Below are positions 48,837-62,435 of a stretch of 64,000 bases of DNA, in pieces (the first letter of the stretch is position 1; each line of letters begins with the position of its first letter). The notes beneath the pieces were generated by a model. That model had not been told where the DNA came from. It made no database searches and worked only from the letters and a program-made list of their open reading frames with translations. Made by a program: the position numbers and the translations under genes. Origin of the DNA: Pegea sp. RAD2-039 (taxonomy: Eukaryota; Chordata; Thaliacea; Salpida; Salpidae); assembly GCA_034620365.1 (NCBI GenBank), contig JAQGEQ010000162.1, positions 403,023-467,022 on the forward strand. The letters run 5' to 3'.

Positions 48837-51714
48837 CATTCTTGAATACCTGTATTGGCTACATAGTTTAAAACATATTTAGCACATTGTTTAGACCAGC
48901 CAGATGTTGTTGGTTGCTCGTATTGGTTTCCAAAATAAATACTTTGGGCTAAATGTTAAGATTGAGAAATCTCAATTTGTTCTTCAGAAGAATGTATTCC
49001 AGATTCGTTTTCTTTTTTTAAGACTGAATTGTCTTTTAGTTGTCTATCTGTTGATCCATTATCGCTTATGGGAGGTTTATACCAACCACCCAAGTGATTA
49101 TGTATTGCTGAAGAGCTTTGTTTTGTTGTGAGTTTGTCTGAATACTTGGATGCTGTTTCGGTATTTTAAGGTTTTCTTTGTTGTTTAGTTCAGGTTCTAG
49201 AGCTTAATTTACCACAATCTTTTTTAAATTTTACTTCTAGCAAGCTCAACTGCTATTAATTTAAGATTTCGTTGTCTATTTTGATTTTTCAAAAGCCTTG
49301 GATCTTCTCCATGTTTGATTAAAGTTGAGTTCCACTTAGCCAGTCTTAGTTCAGGTTTTCTTTTATCTACAGTTTGTTCGATGTTCTTTTTATCATGTGT
49401 TTTGCATGCCACAGTTTGAGGTGTTACATTTTTTGATTTAGTTTACTTACAAATGGTTGTTTTGAAACTTTCTTATTAGCGTTTGATTCCATATGGGTTT
49501 TTGAAGAATGAATGCTTGTATTCATTTCTTCATCTCTTATCAATTCTTTGTTTTTGCGAGTAAATTTCTTCAAAATTTTAGGATTTAAAGGTTTTTTTGA
49601 GTTGTCAACAGAAGAGGTTATTTTAAATTCACTTTCATTATTTGTTTTACTACACTCAGATGTTTCTGATGCTATTTGTGTTGACATCATGGAAGAAGGT
49701 TTAACCGTTCTCGGCTTATATTGTAATTTCCAGACTGGAATCGGCTTCTTTTGCAATTCCCTTAAGGTAGATGTGCTTAAGGTCGATTGATTCTTGTCTG
49801 TTTTGTCACTACTAAATAAGTTTTCCTGTGACAGGACACCACAACTTTTTCCAATATAATTATATACTTGAAAATCGGGAGACTGATAAATCTCATTCTG
49901 CTTTCTTTGATTTTTATCTATTTCTAAAAGAGATGTTATCGCTGGCTGTTTAGTTTCATTTGTCTGAGACATATTTAAAGCACTCGTAGAAGCATGATCT
50001 GAAGTTGATAAAGAAGTTTTCTCATCAGAATTGTGGGAAGAAAATGTTTCAAAGATGTTCTCTAACTTATTCAAACTTGTGTTCGGAGTATTGTGCCCAA
50101 AATTCGTTTCACAATGATTGGATGAGTTGTCGTTAGTTTTTTTACAATTTGATAGAAACAAAACATCTTGGTTTATTAACTTTTTTTGTCGTTTTTGTTC
50201 AACAATTAGAGACTTCACTGTTTCTCGAAAGTTAGGAATAGTCATGTGCTCATTATGCATTGATGATTGTTCTTTTTTCATGTAAAATGTAAATCAATTA
50301 CTAAATAGTTTGACCAAAATAAAATAGTTTCTATATAAAATACCTTCGAATATTCCGGTTTTTTCCCAAACACCTCCTTTAGTGTCTTATCAATGTTAAG
50401 ATATTCCTCATTGCACTCCAACACCACCTTTTGTTAAAACAAATAACTTTTAAACATTTTTTCCAAACCAATTTTTGTACTTTAACATAATTACAAGTTA
50501 AAAAGATACAAAACATGAAGATTTAAAAGTAAAAAAACTCGACTTAATATGTTCAGTGGAGTTAAAAATAATTATAATTTGTTAATATACTTAAACTTTC
50601 ATTTGTTTAACAAACATTAGAAATGGTTTAAAAAATTGTTAGTAGTATATATTTTATTTATTTGAAATAAATACTTTTGAATCTACATTTTAAAAGTGTA
50701 TAAAAGTATAAAATAATTAGTTGAGTAGAGGTTTCCCGTCTATATACACTTTCTAGCTTGGTAAAAACAAGTTTTTCAACTGATCTTACTAAGCTATTTT
50801 GATTAATGATGATTACAAACGGATCAATCTGGGGAATAATCTCTACAAAATGACTGTCCTCACGTTCATGGAGGTTGTTACAACTAAAACTATTTTTGAT
50901 GAAGTGAATTTTTTAAGAATAAATTGAAAATCATACAAAGCTATACAATTGATAAAAAGAAGTTTTTGATTAAAAAAGTCAACACAAACAATTTTCAAAT
51001 TAAAGTAACTTTATAATCACTTAGTTAAATGTTTCAGTTTCAAATTATAAGCTCTGCAAGGATCTTCGCTAAATTCTAAAAAAATAAATATTGTAAATTT
51101 TAGATGAAAAAAAGCTTTTTTTACAAAACGTTTTTTTTACCTCCTTGGCTTATGTGTGGATATATTTTTAATAAATCTGCAATCAGCTTTTCTAATTCTC
51201 TGTCCTCAAGTAATGGTTTGTCAGCATGATCATATACTATATGATGGCAGGTGGGACATGATAAATCGGTTTAATATATTTCTTACAAACTAAAACGAGA
51301 TAAAAGTAAATATTTCTCCGTTAAAAATATTTAAAAAAGAGATTATTATATAAATAACCACTTAAAGAAACATCCTTACAATAGTGAAGACATGTTTTCA
51401 AAACCTTAACTTTGTACAGGAAGGATTTGCAGATATTACAATTGATAGTTTTTAGTATGAATTGATCAATAGACGTTGAGTTCTCCATGTTTTTTTCTCA
51501 TTAGATGAGGACTGAATCCAGGCAAAATTCTGCAACATGTTGCTTATCAAAAGGATATATTTGACATTTTGATTTATAAGTTAAACAATTTTATTGTTTT
51601 TAAAATTATTTTGACACATTTTATGATTATACAATAAACATTGTATCCTAGATACTAAAGTTTTAATTTTGTCTCAAATTATCGTGAATTTTGAATTTAA
51701 CACTAAAATAAAAT

Positions 51715-53300
51715 ATAAAAAGGTTTAGTAAAATAAAAAACGGATATTTAAAAATAAAATATTAAAAATTAGTTACTTTTTTGCTGAACTTCGGGTTATC
51801 ACCATGATTCAAAAGTTTCCTTTAACTAAATAGTTAAAATTGTTTGTATAAAGTTTGGCAGAATACCTTTTTCTAACAATTATATTTTTCTGTAAAATTT
51901 TTACTCTTTCTTTAAACAGTTTCAGTCATTTAAGCAAACATTTTGCCTCTTATTTCTTCCAAAGAATATGTTGCTTCTGTTACTCGAAGCAAATGTTGAA
52001 CATTAGATGAGAAAATAAGAATATTTCGTTTTGTTTATTTGCAATTGTTTGTTATCTTCAAACTATAACTTATTGTGTTGTTTGTATCTATTGGCAAATG
52101 GTCCATCACAATATATAATTTCTTATCGATCCAAATTTTTCAACTATTTGAATACTTATGGAGGGTTAACTAGAGAATGTAATTATGAATATCAATAGTA
52201 AATTACTTTATAGCAATTATTTTATGCTAATTTATATTTTAACCTATTGAACAGCTGAAACACAAAAATGTTTTGAGTACAACTACTAAATTAAAACTAC
52301 ATTACTTCTAATTTTTATAAGATGTCACAAATCAAAATTTAGCACAAAAAAATACTCCACATTAACATGAGTTAGATAAAAATGTTTGGACTTAAATCAT
52401 TTTGTTTTCAGCAGAATATTTCAACCCTTGTGAAGAAAGCACCCGAGACATTTAAAACTGAATAACAAAAGTAACAGTTAAGAAATTGTTGATGAAGATG
52501 AAGATGATGAGGATTTGGTTCTAAATGTTTCTGATATTAGTTACAAAGGTGACATCGAAGATGTTTCTGAGGAAAAAAAAATTAAAGGTTCAAATACAAA
52601 TCTATTAAAGATCTTATTTATAATTGCTACGAACAAGCATAAAATATCTAATAATCAAAGTAACTACAAACACAAACTTATTATTAATCAGCAGTAACTT
52701 TTTCTAACATAAATCATTCAAAACGAGAAAAATAATTTGGAAAAACAACCGGAAAAAGTGATAAAAATTAATTTTGTTTTTAAACAAAAGTTTAAATGAA
52801 CTTGGTTTATAAATAATTTGTTTCAGCTGAAGTCTTAAAAGAGTCAAGTGAGGAGGATTTTAAAGATCAAAAAGATATTAGAGTGAAGGAGAATTTTAAA
52901 GATGAAAAAGATTTTAAGTTAAACTGGAAATTTGAAAGTAAAAGAAAATTCCAGTGTGGCCGATTTAAAAAAAATTTCAAACATGAATAAAATTTTAAGA
53001 TCTTTTTAACTAAAGGAAACTCACGATTAAAAGATCTAAAGAAAGTCATTCTGATATGATTTTAATTTACGAACATATATACTTACTGTTCATGAAAAAC
53101 AAACACTTTTCACTTGCTCAAAATATGGAAGTTTTTTTTGCACAGAAAGTTAACCTTAACCAAAATATACAAAAAGTTTATCAACATGTAACCTATGAAA
53201 TGATTAACTTATAATCAAACATTACGAAAAAAGTCTTGTAAATCATTTCAAAAAGTCATCTTCATAAGAAGTAGAAAGATTTTCTCCAGTATTAATCAAA
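51715..53300 (+). pseudogene. Second copy of the zinc-finger gene, decayed
   Basis: Exon-like segments match the intact gene: 52087-52175 (GPSQYIISYRS), 52415-52600 (acidic, with NVSDISYKGDIEDVSEE), and a last exon from about 52828. Lesions: the equivalent of the first GTAAGT donor is missing, the third exon frame is shifted and hits stops around 52460, and the last exon gains stops near 52987. The finger cysteines and histidines are largely lost (only fragments such as the equivalent of HANYEC remain recognisable). It diverges from the intact gene much more than the third copy's 3' part does. Confidence 0.75.
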
Positions 53301-53699
53301 GAACAAAACCAAAGTACTCATTTGGCCAACAGGTGTTGTTCTGGTTTATAATTGAAATTGTCACCTTAAAATCTGCACAAAATAACAAAAACCGGATGAA
53401 ATTATGCAATTGACAAATACAAAAGCGTCAAAAAAGCTCAAATCTTATAAAATATCTCTGATGATATAAACACTATACTTTAAGGTTTTTAATTAAAGTT
53501 ATTCTGTTTTTGAAATTATTTTTTTGAAGTTATATTGTGCTTTTGAGTCATAATTTACTTTTTTGAGTTTTACAATCAACTATTAGTAATAAGTAATATT
53601 ATTTAAACAGACTTTTAGATCAGTCTCACATTTAAAATTAGTAAAAATTCTCAGACAATTTAACAACAAATTCCATTTTATCTTTTGAATTCAGCAAAT

Positions 53700-55600
53700 T
53701 CTTAAAGATAAAATAGACATTTTATCAATAATAACTGTGCTTCAAGTTTTCTTGAAGTTTCTTCCGTATTTTATGAATGACGTAAAATTATTCTATATAA
53801 CTACAACCCTTAGAAAAATTAATGTTTCTTGCCAAACACTCTGGTGGTAAATCAGTTAATCTTCAATCTTTATTAGAATATGTTAATTTCTGACTTAATC
53901 AACAGCTAGGTACAAATTAGAAATTTCTACCTCTCGACAAATAAACTTTCAACATTTACTTCAACTAATTTTTAATTAGACAAAAATAAAATTTCTCATT
54001 ATGAATTCATTAAAGACTTGATCATCTTTATCTCTCACTTAAGTTTTTTACTGATAATTGGTTCATCTACTTTATAAAAAATTCACAAATCTTTTAAGAG
54101 CAGAGAGATATGGATACTCCCTCCTAAGGTCTTCACTTTAAAAAAGCTCTTTTAAATCTTCAATCCGTTCTAAGATCATTTATCAGGAAGACTCCACTTA
54201 AAGAAAAGCATTGATTATTAGAAATAAATGTTTGATCAATTTATTCATAAATGCTAAAAACGTATTTTTATGGTGACTTTGGTAGTTGACCTTTCAAACC
54301 GAGAATTTTAATAAATTTAAATTTTTTTCGAGACGTCCATCTATTTTGTAGAAGTTAGATTTATTCTTATGTTTGTAATTGTTCATTAACATTTTACTTA
54401 TTTTATAAATCTGTTGTGGCACCCACAAACGCTAAACTTTAAATGGTTAATAAATACAGTAAGGAGACTGTCTCCTTACTCTCATCATCATCCTCGAAGA
54501 TCATAATTTTTGGAACCGTCGAAATGGCGGTGTACGAAAAATATAAAATTAGAAACTCACTTAAAAGTACAATAAGTGTAAAGCTGATCGTCTTTTAAAC
54601 GTGCTGGCTAAATATTTTACGTGTTTCTTATGGTGTCTTACAATTATAAAAGCAATTTTATAATAAATTACATAAAATTGTAGCTGTTTATGAATTTTTT
54701 TCTTGTTTCATGAAATTATATATTCATTATATAATTCTTTTGCAATTCAACTTTTTTGAGGATGTGAAAATAAAGATGACTCCCTGGTTGGGTCATTGTC
54801 AGTGTCGGCATCATTATTTTCAATACCCTGATTACTAATCACCGAAAAATTGTTTTGTTGAATTCAAACAATCAAAAGACAATGAAGACGTCACAACTGC
54901 CGTATACGGCGTCATCTTCTTATATTTGTTTAGAAAAGGTTCCTCGCTCAGTTTAACTTAAAGTAAATTATATACATTTCATAATCAAGCTTTTTCTGGC
55001 TTATACTTTTAACTTCTAAAATTAAGTTTTGTTGATTTGTACTTATGAGCCAAAGATACAAATTAAACTGAATTGAAAGATAACTCAAGAATTCATTAAT
55101 TGTAGTTTTATTATTACATTTAGATTTACTAAAAACTCACACAAGATTAGAAGATTTTCACAAGGTATACACAGACGATACTAAATGAAATTAATTAAAT
55201 GAGCTTCTTTTACTTTAGCTTTGATTATATAAAGATCTGTTGATAAATTTACTTCTTTCACTGATAAATATTACATAATTTCTAATATAGAGTAAACACT
55301 AAATTTAATTCAATTATATGTTTTATTTAAATAATTTTCTCATTCATCTGATTATATCTAATTATACGATTGTATACAAAGAGATATCTATACAAAAATT
55401 CAGTTCAACATCAATTAATAAAATATTTAACATATACGAAACATAAAACTTCATTTGCTATTCTAATGTAGTGTAGATTTTTCTTGTCCAACATTAGTTA
55501 ATACACCTTGTCAAAAAAAATGTGTTTGTCCCAACTTTTCTGTAACGACACTTTCAGTAGTAGTGTATCAAGCTAGAATGTAAGACGTAAAATAAAAAAT
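53700..55600. repeat. Duplicated block R3, copy 2
   Basis: Collinear with 18350-20200 with scattered substitutions and indels. A perfect 12-base palindrome GCCGTATACGGC at 54899-54910 replaces sequence between the CRE-like arms of copy 1. Confidence 0.85.
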
Positions 55601-55604
55601 TAGT

Positions 55605-56990
55605 ATATGCAAATAAAAGGTCAAATTGTTAAATATAATTAAATTAAATGTAAAGGAAAAAGTATTCATATGCAAATGAATAGCTACCTACTATTAATAT
55701 CATCATTGATTAAATGGCTGCACATCAAAGTTCTTCAATTTGATAAATTCATTTCTTACAAACACTAAATCTGTATTTACCTGACAGATTTTGCAAGAAA
55801 TGTTTCTAAAGTTTATCAACTGTGCTCCACTTTGCACAGAAAGATTTGTAAATTTCAGATGTTTGCTTGATTATAAATAAAAAAAAAGGTTAAAAAAGGA
55901 AAATTCAACAAGTTCAGATATCTTCATCAACTCCAGTATTGTGGATAAAGTACCTTCAAAATCTCTCAGAAATTTCATTGATTTTCAATCTAATGAAAAA
56001 TAAAAGATTAAAATAAGTTGATCATCTCCAAAAGATTAGTTATCAGTTATAGTTTTACAGTTGTACCATCATGAAAAATATTTTCTGTTTAAGATACAAC
56101 TCATAGAAGTTATTTAAATTTGACAAGAAGGTGAGGAGAAATATTCTCAGATGTAGAAAACGATTTTATTGATTTTGAAAATCAAATCTTCATCTGATTA
56201 AAGGATGATGTTAACAACTAAGACTAATAATCCTAAATTAAGAACTCAATGGTGACACACTATAAGAATTATCCAAAACAAACTTTCCGCCAAGAAATTT
56301 TTATCAAATGCGTTCTATCAAACAAAATAATTAAGATAAAATTGTATATAAACTAGTAGTTTGTAAAAGCTAAAAAATAAAACTGATTTTATATTTTATC
56401 TGCATTTTTTAAAGCATTTTATCAAATTATTAAGAAATTATGATTTCTTCTAAAATTCAATCAAAACACACATTTGTATGAAAATAATGAAATTAAAAGA
56501 AATTGCTTTAGAAACTAAAACCTTAATTAATATACTATTATATAAAAGCTTATTTTTATAGAAAGTTAATAAAACAGCTTTAATTATTTTTTATTATCAG
56601 TATATTTAGAATAAAAAAATGTTTGTTTCAATTAAATAGTTCAATTAACTAAACTGAAAAGTTAAATTGATCTATGACAAAATTTAGTTATATATAAAAA
56701 TGATTTAAAACTAAATGACAAATGTTTAAGATGTTGATATGAAATATCTGTCTAAAAGAAAAAGTAGTACGATTAATTATTCAAAATTTATATGTTTGTC
56801 ATTTAAAGTTATTAAGACAAGTGAAGTTATATTAGCTTTTTATTGAAAAAAGCAGTTTATTTAAATTAAAAAACTAAGCACTGATATGCTAAAGTATTCA
56901 TTTTAAATTATATCGTTTTCTATTGATAGAACCTAGTACGAAGGTTGTTGGTTAAAAAGATTTTTAATTTATATTATTTTTATTATAAAG
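55605..56990. repeat. R4 tail with degraded array exons (partner 60172-61545)
   Basis: Nearly identical to 60172-61545, a recent duplication. On the minus strand near 55980-55800 it holds relatives of the first array exons (LRDFEG and SSKHLKFTN), but the equivalent of the first exon starts with a stop (TGA in place of TTA). Confidence 0.9.
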
Positions 56991-58020
56991 CTCTCATAAG
57001 TTAGGAACAGGTTTTTTCATTTGTCTTACTACTTTTACTAATAAAATTACTCTTTTAAAACATCAAACTGAAACACTAATGATTTTGAAAAAATTTGCGC
57101 TAAATGACCGTAGAATATTTTTAGATTAATTTAATTTAAATTAATTTAAATAATAATTAATTTAATTTTAATTTAATTAATTTTTATATTCTTAGATTAA
57201 GATTTCAAATAGTTCTTAAAACTATCAAAAGATTCCACTATAAACCAAATCCCTATTTTGGTTAAGTGGCTCCTCTGCCTTCTAAAATTTAAACACTTTA
57301 AAATTTTAATCAGATTAGGAAGTGATTTAGAGTCAATGCTTTTCTTGACAATTTGAAGAGAGAATCATGAGACAGTTGTTATGTTTAGATACGCTAACAG
57401 TTGTATGCTAGTTGATCATGTGATCAGCTAATGTTGTGTTTATAATTGCAAGATTTTTATCAGTGGCATAGTAGTCTGATGATTTCTATAGCGCCTCTAC
57501 TGGTTACTATTTTTCTGGTCGTTATGCTTCGTTGCTTACAAATTATTTCTGTTTTACGTGGTTAACAATTGTTTACAAAAACAGCTTTATACGTTGTGCC
57601 TGAAATAAACGAGTGTTTACAAGATTTTGTCGCAATCGAAGAAACGTTTTCGGGTTGATGAAACATATGATGTTGGTTACATCAGCAATTAAGTCAATAT
57701 TCAAAAAATGAAGCTTACAGAAGAGTTTTGCCTCAATAATGTAATGGGACTAGAAGAAAGACTAATGATATCACTAGTGGAGATTGCTAGAAATTTTTGT
57801 AAAATGTTGTAGAAATCATCAGTTGTTGTAGAAATGTTTACTTCCAATTTTAATTCAGAAACTTAAAAAAAAAACTTTTAAGGACTTATTTAGAGGTTTA
57901 GAAATTAAGAAAATAAATCACAAAACATAAAACCGTATCTGTTACTGAAACAGAATACAGTTGTATATTTTTAAACGTTTATCAAAATGTAGTTTTATAT
58001 AAACCTAAATATTGTAGTTG
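56990..58020. repeat. Duplicated block R1, copy 5 (left part) with an AT insertion
   Basis: Matches R1 up to about 58020, then jumps into R2. A roughly 65-base A/T-only insertion is at 57122-57192. Confidence 0.85.
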
Positions 58021-58024
58021 AACT

Positions 58025-59387
58025 AATTTTTATCCTATCTAACATCTAAACAATTTTAAAAACAGTTTTTATTCATAATTGTTTATTACAAAAGAACATT
58101 TAACTAAGCTTTTTATTTTAAGTTAATTGAAGTCAAGCAACTTTTATTAACCTTGTAAAGTTTTTTTAATTTTAAATTTTACCAAAAAAATCTTAAGCCT
58201 TTTTATAAACATTTTAATATTTCAGCATTTAAGGTGCATTGGTAAATACAAGTTTAATTACTGAATTTGGTCAATAATTTTTATTTAAATTCTAATTATA
58301 TTTACAATAAAGTTGATTTGCTCTGTTTTATCAAAGCTGATAATTTATCTAACTTATATCTATCAACTAATTTCACAATTTAGTTCATTTCACTAAGTAA
58401 TCATTAATCATTTAACAACCTTTTAAACCAAAATTTGTTTAGTACTCCTTCTGTTTAACTTATTCACTATTACTTACTCAATACAGCAATTTTTATACAT
58501 TTTATAAATAAGCTTGTTCTTTCTTTTACTAAAAATATGATAATTAAATTAATTTGATTTTTACTTATGAATATTATTTACAGTTTAAACTAAAGTTAAA
58601 TTTAACTATTTCTTTCATTAGATGCATTTTTTTATGGAATTGTCCCCTTAACTAGCTTCAATGAATAATACTAAGGAGTACTTATTACAAAGTAAATTCT
58701 AATTTGATTCAACTATTTGTTTTATTTAGAATCTTCTCATTCATCTGATTCTACGATCATATACAACGAAAAAATCTATACAAGAAAAATAATTTCAATA
58801 TCAACTACTAATAATCATTCAACCTAACAGTCTTGATAAAGTGAAGTTGGTTTGCCTACATTTTGAATATGCCTTTTGTGTTAAATTAAATGTAAGACTA
58901 TTTTGTTGACTGAAAAGTTTACGAAAGTAACTATAGCAACTTGATTCTATTAATTAAAAAGTTTTATTATTAAACAAGTAGTATTTGTAAAGTTGTAGAA
59001 ATATAATTTCACTAATTTTCTACCGTTTGCCTTTGATTGATCAGCCACATTGTTAACCTTGCATTTAAGAGCTTTCTTAGAAGTTTCAGCAGCTGGAGAT
59101 ACTTCAATAGGAGGCTTAGCAGAGTTCTTAGTTGTTTCTTCACAATCTTGGAAATCTTCTCGACTTTGGCTGAAACCTGTCCAAATAAATTTAAATATAT
59201 TTTAATTTGCTAAATATCAATTTCCTTTTTTGTTACGTTTTCTAAAAAGTAAAAAGCAGTTTGAGCCCAACACCATCTCTTCCTGGCTAATATCCTTCTT
59301 GGCTAACAAGCTTTCTTCCTGCTTCACAACATCTCCCATTATGACTTAAAGGACACTTTTCAATCTCTTTTTAAATACAAACAAATT
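58025..59387. repeat. Duplicated block R2, copy 4 (right part only)
   Basis: Matches 12340-13680, so it lacks the SRP-RNA-like element but keeps the two-exon gene. It breaks at 59387 into zinc-finger-gene sequence. Confidence 0.85.
58950..59339 (-). CDS. Two-exon small gene of block R2, intact second copy (109 residues)
   Basis: Exon 1 59339-59237 (MGDVVKQEESLLAKKDISQE) and exon 2 59176-58950 have exactly the lengths of 13643-13541 and 13480-13254 and join in phase 1. Both splice sites are intact (C/GTAACG-type donor and GACAG acceptor). Residue differences from the first copy are spread over the protein, while the frame, ATG and TAA are kept. Because the two copies are separated by 45 kb and the third is frameshifted, retained openness of two is modest evidence for function. 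Confidence 0.55.
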
Positions 59388-60167
59388 ATAAAAAGGTTTA
59401 GTAAAATAAAAAACGGATATTTAAAAATAAAATATTAAAAATTAGTTACTTTTTTGCGGAACTTCGGTTTATCACCATGATTCAAAAGTTTCTTTTAACT
59501 AAATAGTTAAAATTGTTTGTATAAAGTTCCGCAGAATACCTTTTTCTAACAATTATATTTTCTGTAAAATTTTTACTCTTTCCTTAAACAGTTTCAGTCA
59601 TTTAAGCAAACTTTTTACCTCTTATTTCTTCCAAAGAATATGTTGCTTCTGTTACTCGAAGCAAATGTTGAACATTAGATGAGAAAATAAGAATATTTCG
59701 TTTTGTTTATTTGCAATTGTTTGTTATCTTCAAACTATAACTTTTTGTGTTGTTTGTATCTATTGGCAAATGGTCCATCACAATATATAATTTCTTATCG
59801 ATCCAAATTTTTCAACTATTTGAATACTTATGGAGGGTTAACTAGAGAATGTAATTATGAATATCAATAGTAAATTATTTTATAGCAATTATTTTATGCT
59901 AATTTATATTTTAACCTATTGAACAGCTGAAACACAAAAATGTTTTGAGTACAACTACTAAATTAAAACTACATTACTTCTAATTTTTATAAGATGTCAC
60001 AAATCAAATTTTAGCACAAAAAAATACTCCACACTAACATGAGTGAGATAAAAATGTTTGGACTTAAATCATTTTGTTTTCAGCAGAATATTTTAACCCT
60101 TGTGAAGAAAGCACCCGAGACATTTAAAACTGAATAACAAAAGTAACAGTCAAGAAATTGTTGATAT
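59387..60167 (+). pseudogene. Third zinc-finger gene copy, 5' part (derived from the decayed copy)
   Basis: Near-identical to 51715-52490, including the same defects, so it was copied from the already decayed second gene. It stops at 60167 inside the acidic exon. Confidence 0.85.
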
Positions 60168-61540
60168 ATGGTATATGCAAATAAAAGGTCAAATTGTTAA
60201 ATATAATTAAATTAAATGTAAAGGAAAAAGTATTCATATGCAAATGAAAGGCTACCTACTATTAATATCATCATTGATTAAATGGCTGCACATCAAAGTT
60301 CTTCAATTTGATAAATTCATTTCTTACAAACACTAAATCTGTATTTACCTGACAGATTTTGCAAGAAATGTTTCTAAAGTTTATCAACTGTGCTCCACTT
60401 TGCACAGAAAGATTTGTAAATTTCAGATGTTTGCTTGATTATAAATAAAAAAAAAGGTTAAAAAAGGAAAATTCAACAAGTTCAGATATCTTCATCAACT
60501 CCAGTATTGTGGATAAAGTACCTTCAAAATCTCTCAGAAATTTCATTGATTTTCAATCTAATGAAAAATAAAAGATCAAAATAAGTTGATCATCTCCAAA
60601 AGATTAGTTATCAGTTATAGTTTTACAGTTGTACCATCATGAAAAATATTTTCTGTTTAAGAAACAACTCATAGAAGTTATTTAAGTTTGACAAGAAGGT
60701 GAGGAGAAATATTCTCAGATGTAGAAAACGATTTTATTGATTTTGAAAATCAAATCTTCATCTGATTAAAGGATGATGTTAACAACTAAGACTAATAATC
60801 CTAAATTAAGAACTCAATGGTGACACACTATAAGAATTATCCAAAACAAACTTTCCGCCAAGAAATTTTTATCAAATGCGTTCTATCAAACAAAATAATT
60901 AAGATTAAATTGTATATAAACTAGTAGTTTGTAAAAGCTAAAAAATAAAACTGATTTTATATTTTATCTGCATTTTTTAAAGCATTTTATCAAACTATTA
61001 AGAAATTATGATTTCTTCTAAAGTTCAATCAAAACACACATTTGTATAAAAATATAGAAATTAAAAGAAATTGCTTTAGAAACTAAAACTAAAATTAATT
61101 ACTACTATATAAAAGCTTATTTTTATAGAAAGTTGATAAAACAGCTTTAATTATTTTTTATTATCAGTATATTTAGAATAAAAAAATGTTTGTTTCAATT
61201 AAATAGTTCAATTAACTAAACTAAAAAGTTAAATTGATCTATGACAAAATTTAGTTAAATATAAAAATGATTTAAAACTAAATGACAAATGTTTAAGATG
61301 TTGATATGAAATATCTGTCTAACAGAAAAAGTAGTAAGATTAATTATTTAGAATTTATATGTTTGTCATTTAAAGTTATTAAGACAAGTTAAGTTATATT
61401 AGCTTTTTATTGAAAAAAACTGTTTATTTAAATCAAAAAACTAAGCACTGATATGCTAAAGTCTTTATTTTAAATTATATCTTTTTCTAATGATAGAACG
61501 TAGTAACAAAGTGTTGGTTAAAAAGGTTTTCAATTTTTAC
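60168..61540. repeat. R4-tail segment replacing the middle of the third zinc-finger copy
   Basis: Copy of 55605-56990 placed exactly between the 5' and 3' zinc-finger pieces. Confidence 0.9.
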
Positions 61541-61657
61541 ATACGTCATATACAATCTGCTCATCAACATGCAAACTACGAATGCCAAATATATAAGAAA
61601 TCATATTCTTATGATACTAACTTACGTAGGCACATTCGAACTGTGCATCAAAAGTAG
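61541..61657 (+). pseudogene. Third zinc-finger gene copy, 3' fragment (last finger, broken)
   Basis: Matches the end of the intact gene's last exon from the second finger's helix to the TAG at 61655-61657. The second cysteine of the last finger (C237 equivalent) is Tyr (TAT at 61592-61594), so even this finger cannot bind zinc normally. Confidence 0.85.
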
Positions 61658-62435
61658 AGAAATGTTCTTAAATATTAATTAAACGGTATAACAAAAGTCT
61701 CTTAGATACTCATTTGCTATAAAGTGTTGTTCTGGCTTCTAATTTACTTGAAACCTGATCAGTAACTTTTAAAGTTTTTTTTTTTACGTTTTCTTCCCCT
61801 CTCAAGTCTCAGATAACAAATGTGTTGATGTTTTTGGTGTTTTTGAAATAAAAATTTGATTTACTCAAAATTGTTGTCTTATCTAAAATTAGTAACATTT
61901 AGATGTATGAACTTATATATAAAAGATTTTGAATATGTAACAATATTTACTTATAAACAGAGATGATCGGTTTGTTTTATGAACAAATATAATTTATTCA
62001 ATTTAAATCTAGAAACAAACTAAACCATAACTTTGCTGCTTTTTATTTTTATCATCAAAATTATCGGTTTATTTGTAAAAATTCAAAATTATGAAAATTT
62101 TCTTGCAATAAGAGAGAGATTCAATTTGTTGGGAATTCGCTTCGTAATTTGAACTAATCTTTTTCCATTTGAAAATTATTACATTGGAACGAGAAGTTTG
62201 TTCCTAGAAGTAATAAAATAAATTTGTTATTGTTTACATTCAAGAGCAGCAGACGTAAAAGAAATCACAAATAATTCCAACAAACGTGTAGTCTATCTAG
62301 ATCAGAAAAGTCAATTGGTAGTTTTCAATACTAAGAGGACCATCAGTCTTGCAAACAATGATGTCACAATCATTTGACTTCGAAAAAAACAGAAAATTTG
62401 CCTCATGTAGGAATTGCAAAAGTGTGGTACACAAC

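Larger units (their letters stand above)
46282..51488 (-). pseudogene. Polycomb-group RING finger (PCGF)-like gene with long disordered tail, decayed
   Basis: Exon 1 (51488-51380) starts MENSTSIDQF with CNIC and CLHY; it splices in phase (GTAAGG donor) to exon 2 (51289-51141), giving CLHYFCKK and later CPTCHH, a RING. Exon 3 may be 51075-51021 and exon 4 (50427-50344) reads VVLECNEEYLNIDKTLKEVF, resembling the end of a PCGF3/5 RAWUL domain. The rest (50281-46282) is a low-complexity Ser/Glu/Lys-rich tail like those of long Polycomb RING proteins, with internal repeats and the basic end SPKRNRRYD. In PCGF/RING1 proteins this pair builds a histone H2A ubiquitin ligase of PRC1. Damage: a RING cysteine is Tyr (51278-51276), there is a one-base loss before CPTC, TAA at 47010-47008, TGA at 46547-46545, and frameshifts near 49436 and 46345. 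Some indels sit in A-runs and could be sequencing errors. Confidence 0.55.

Noticed and set aside
49512-49790. Plus-strand frame of 92 codons opposite the PCGF-like tail
   Set aside because: Shadow of the minus-strand Ser-rich tail; hydrophobic composition is the complement of Lys/Asn/Glu codons.
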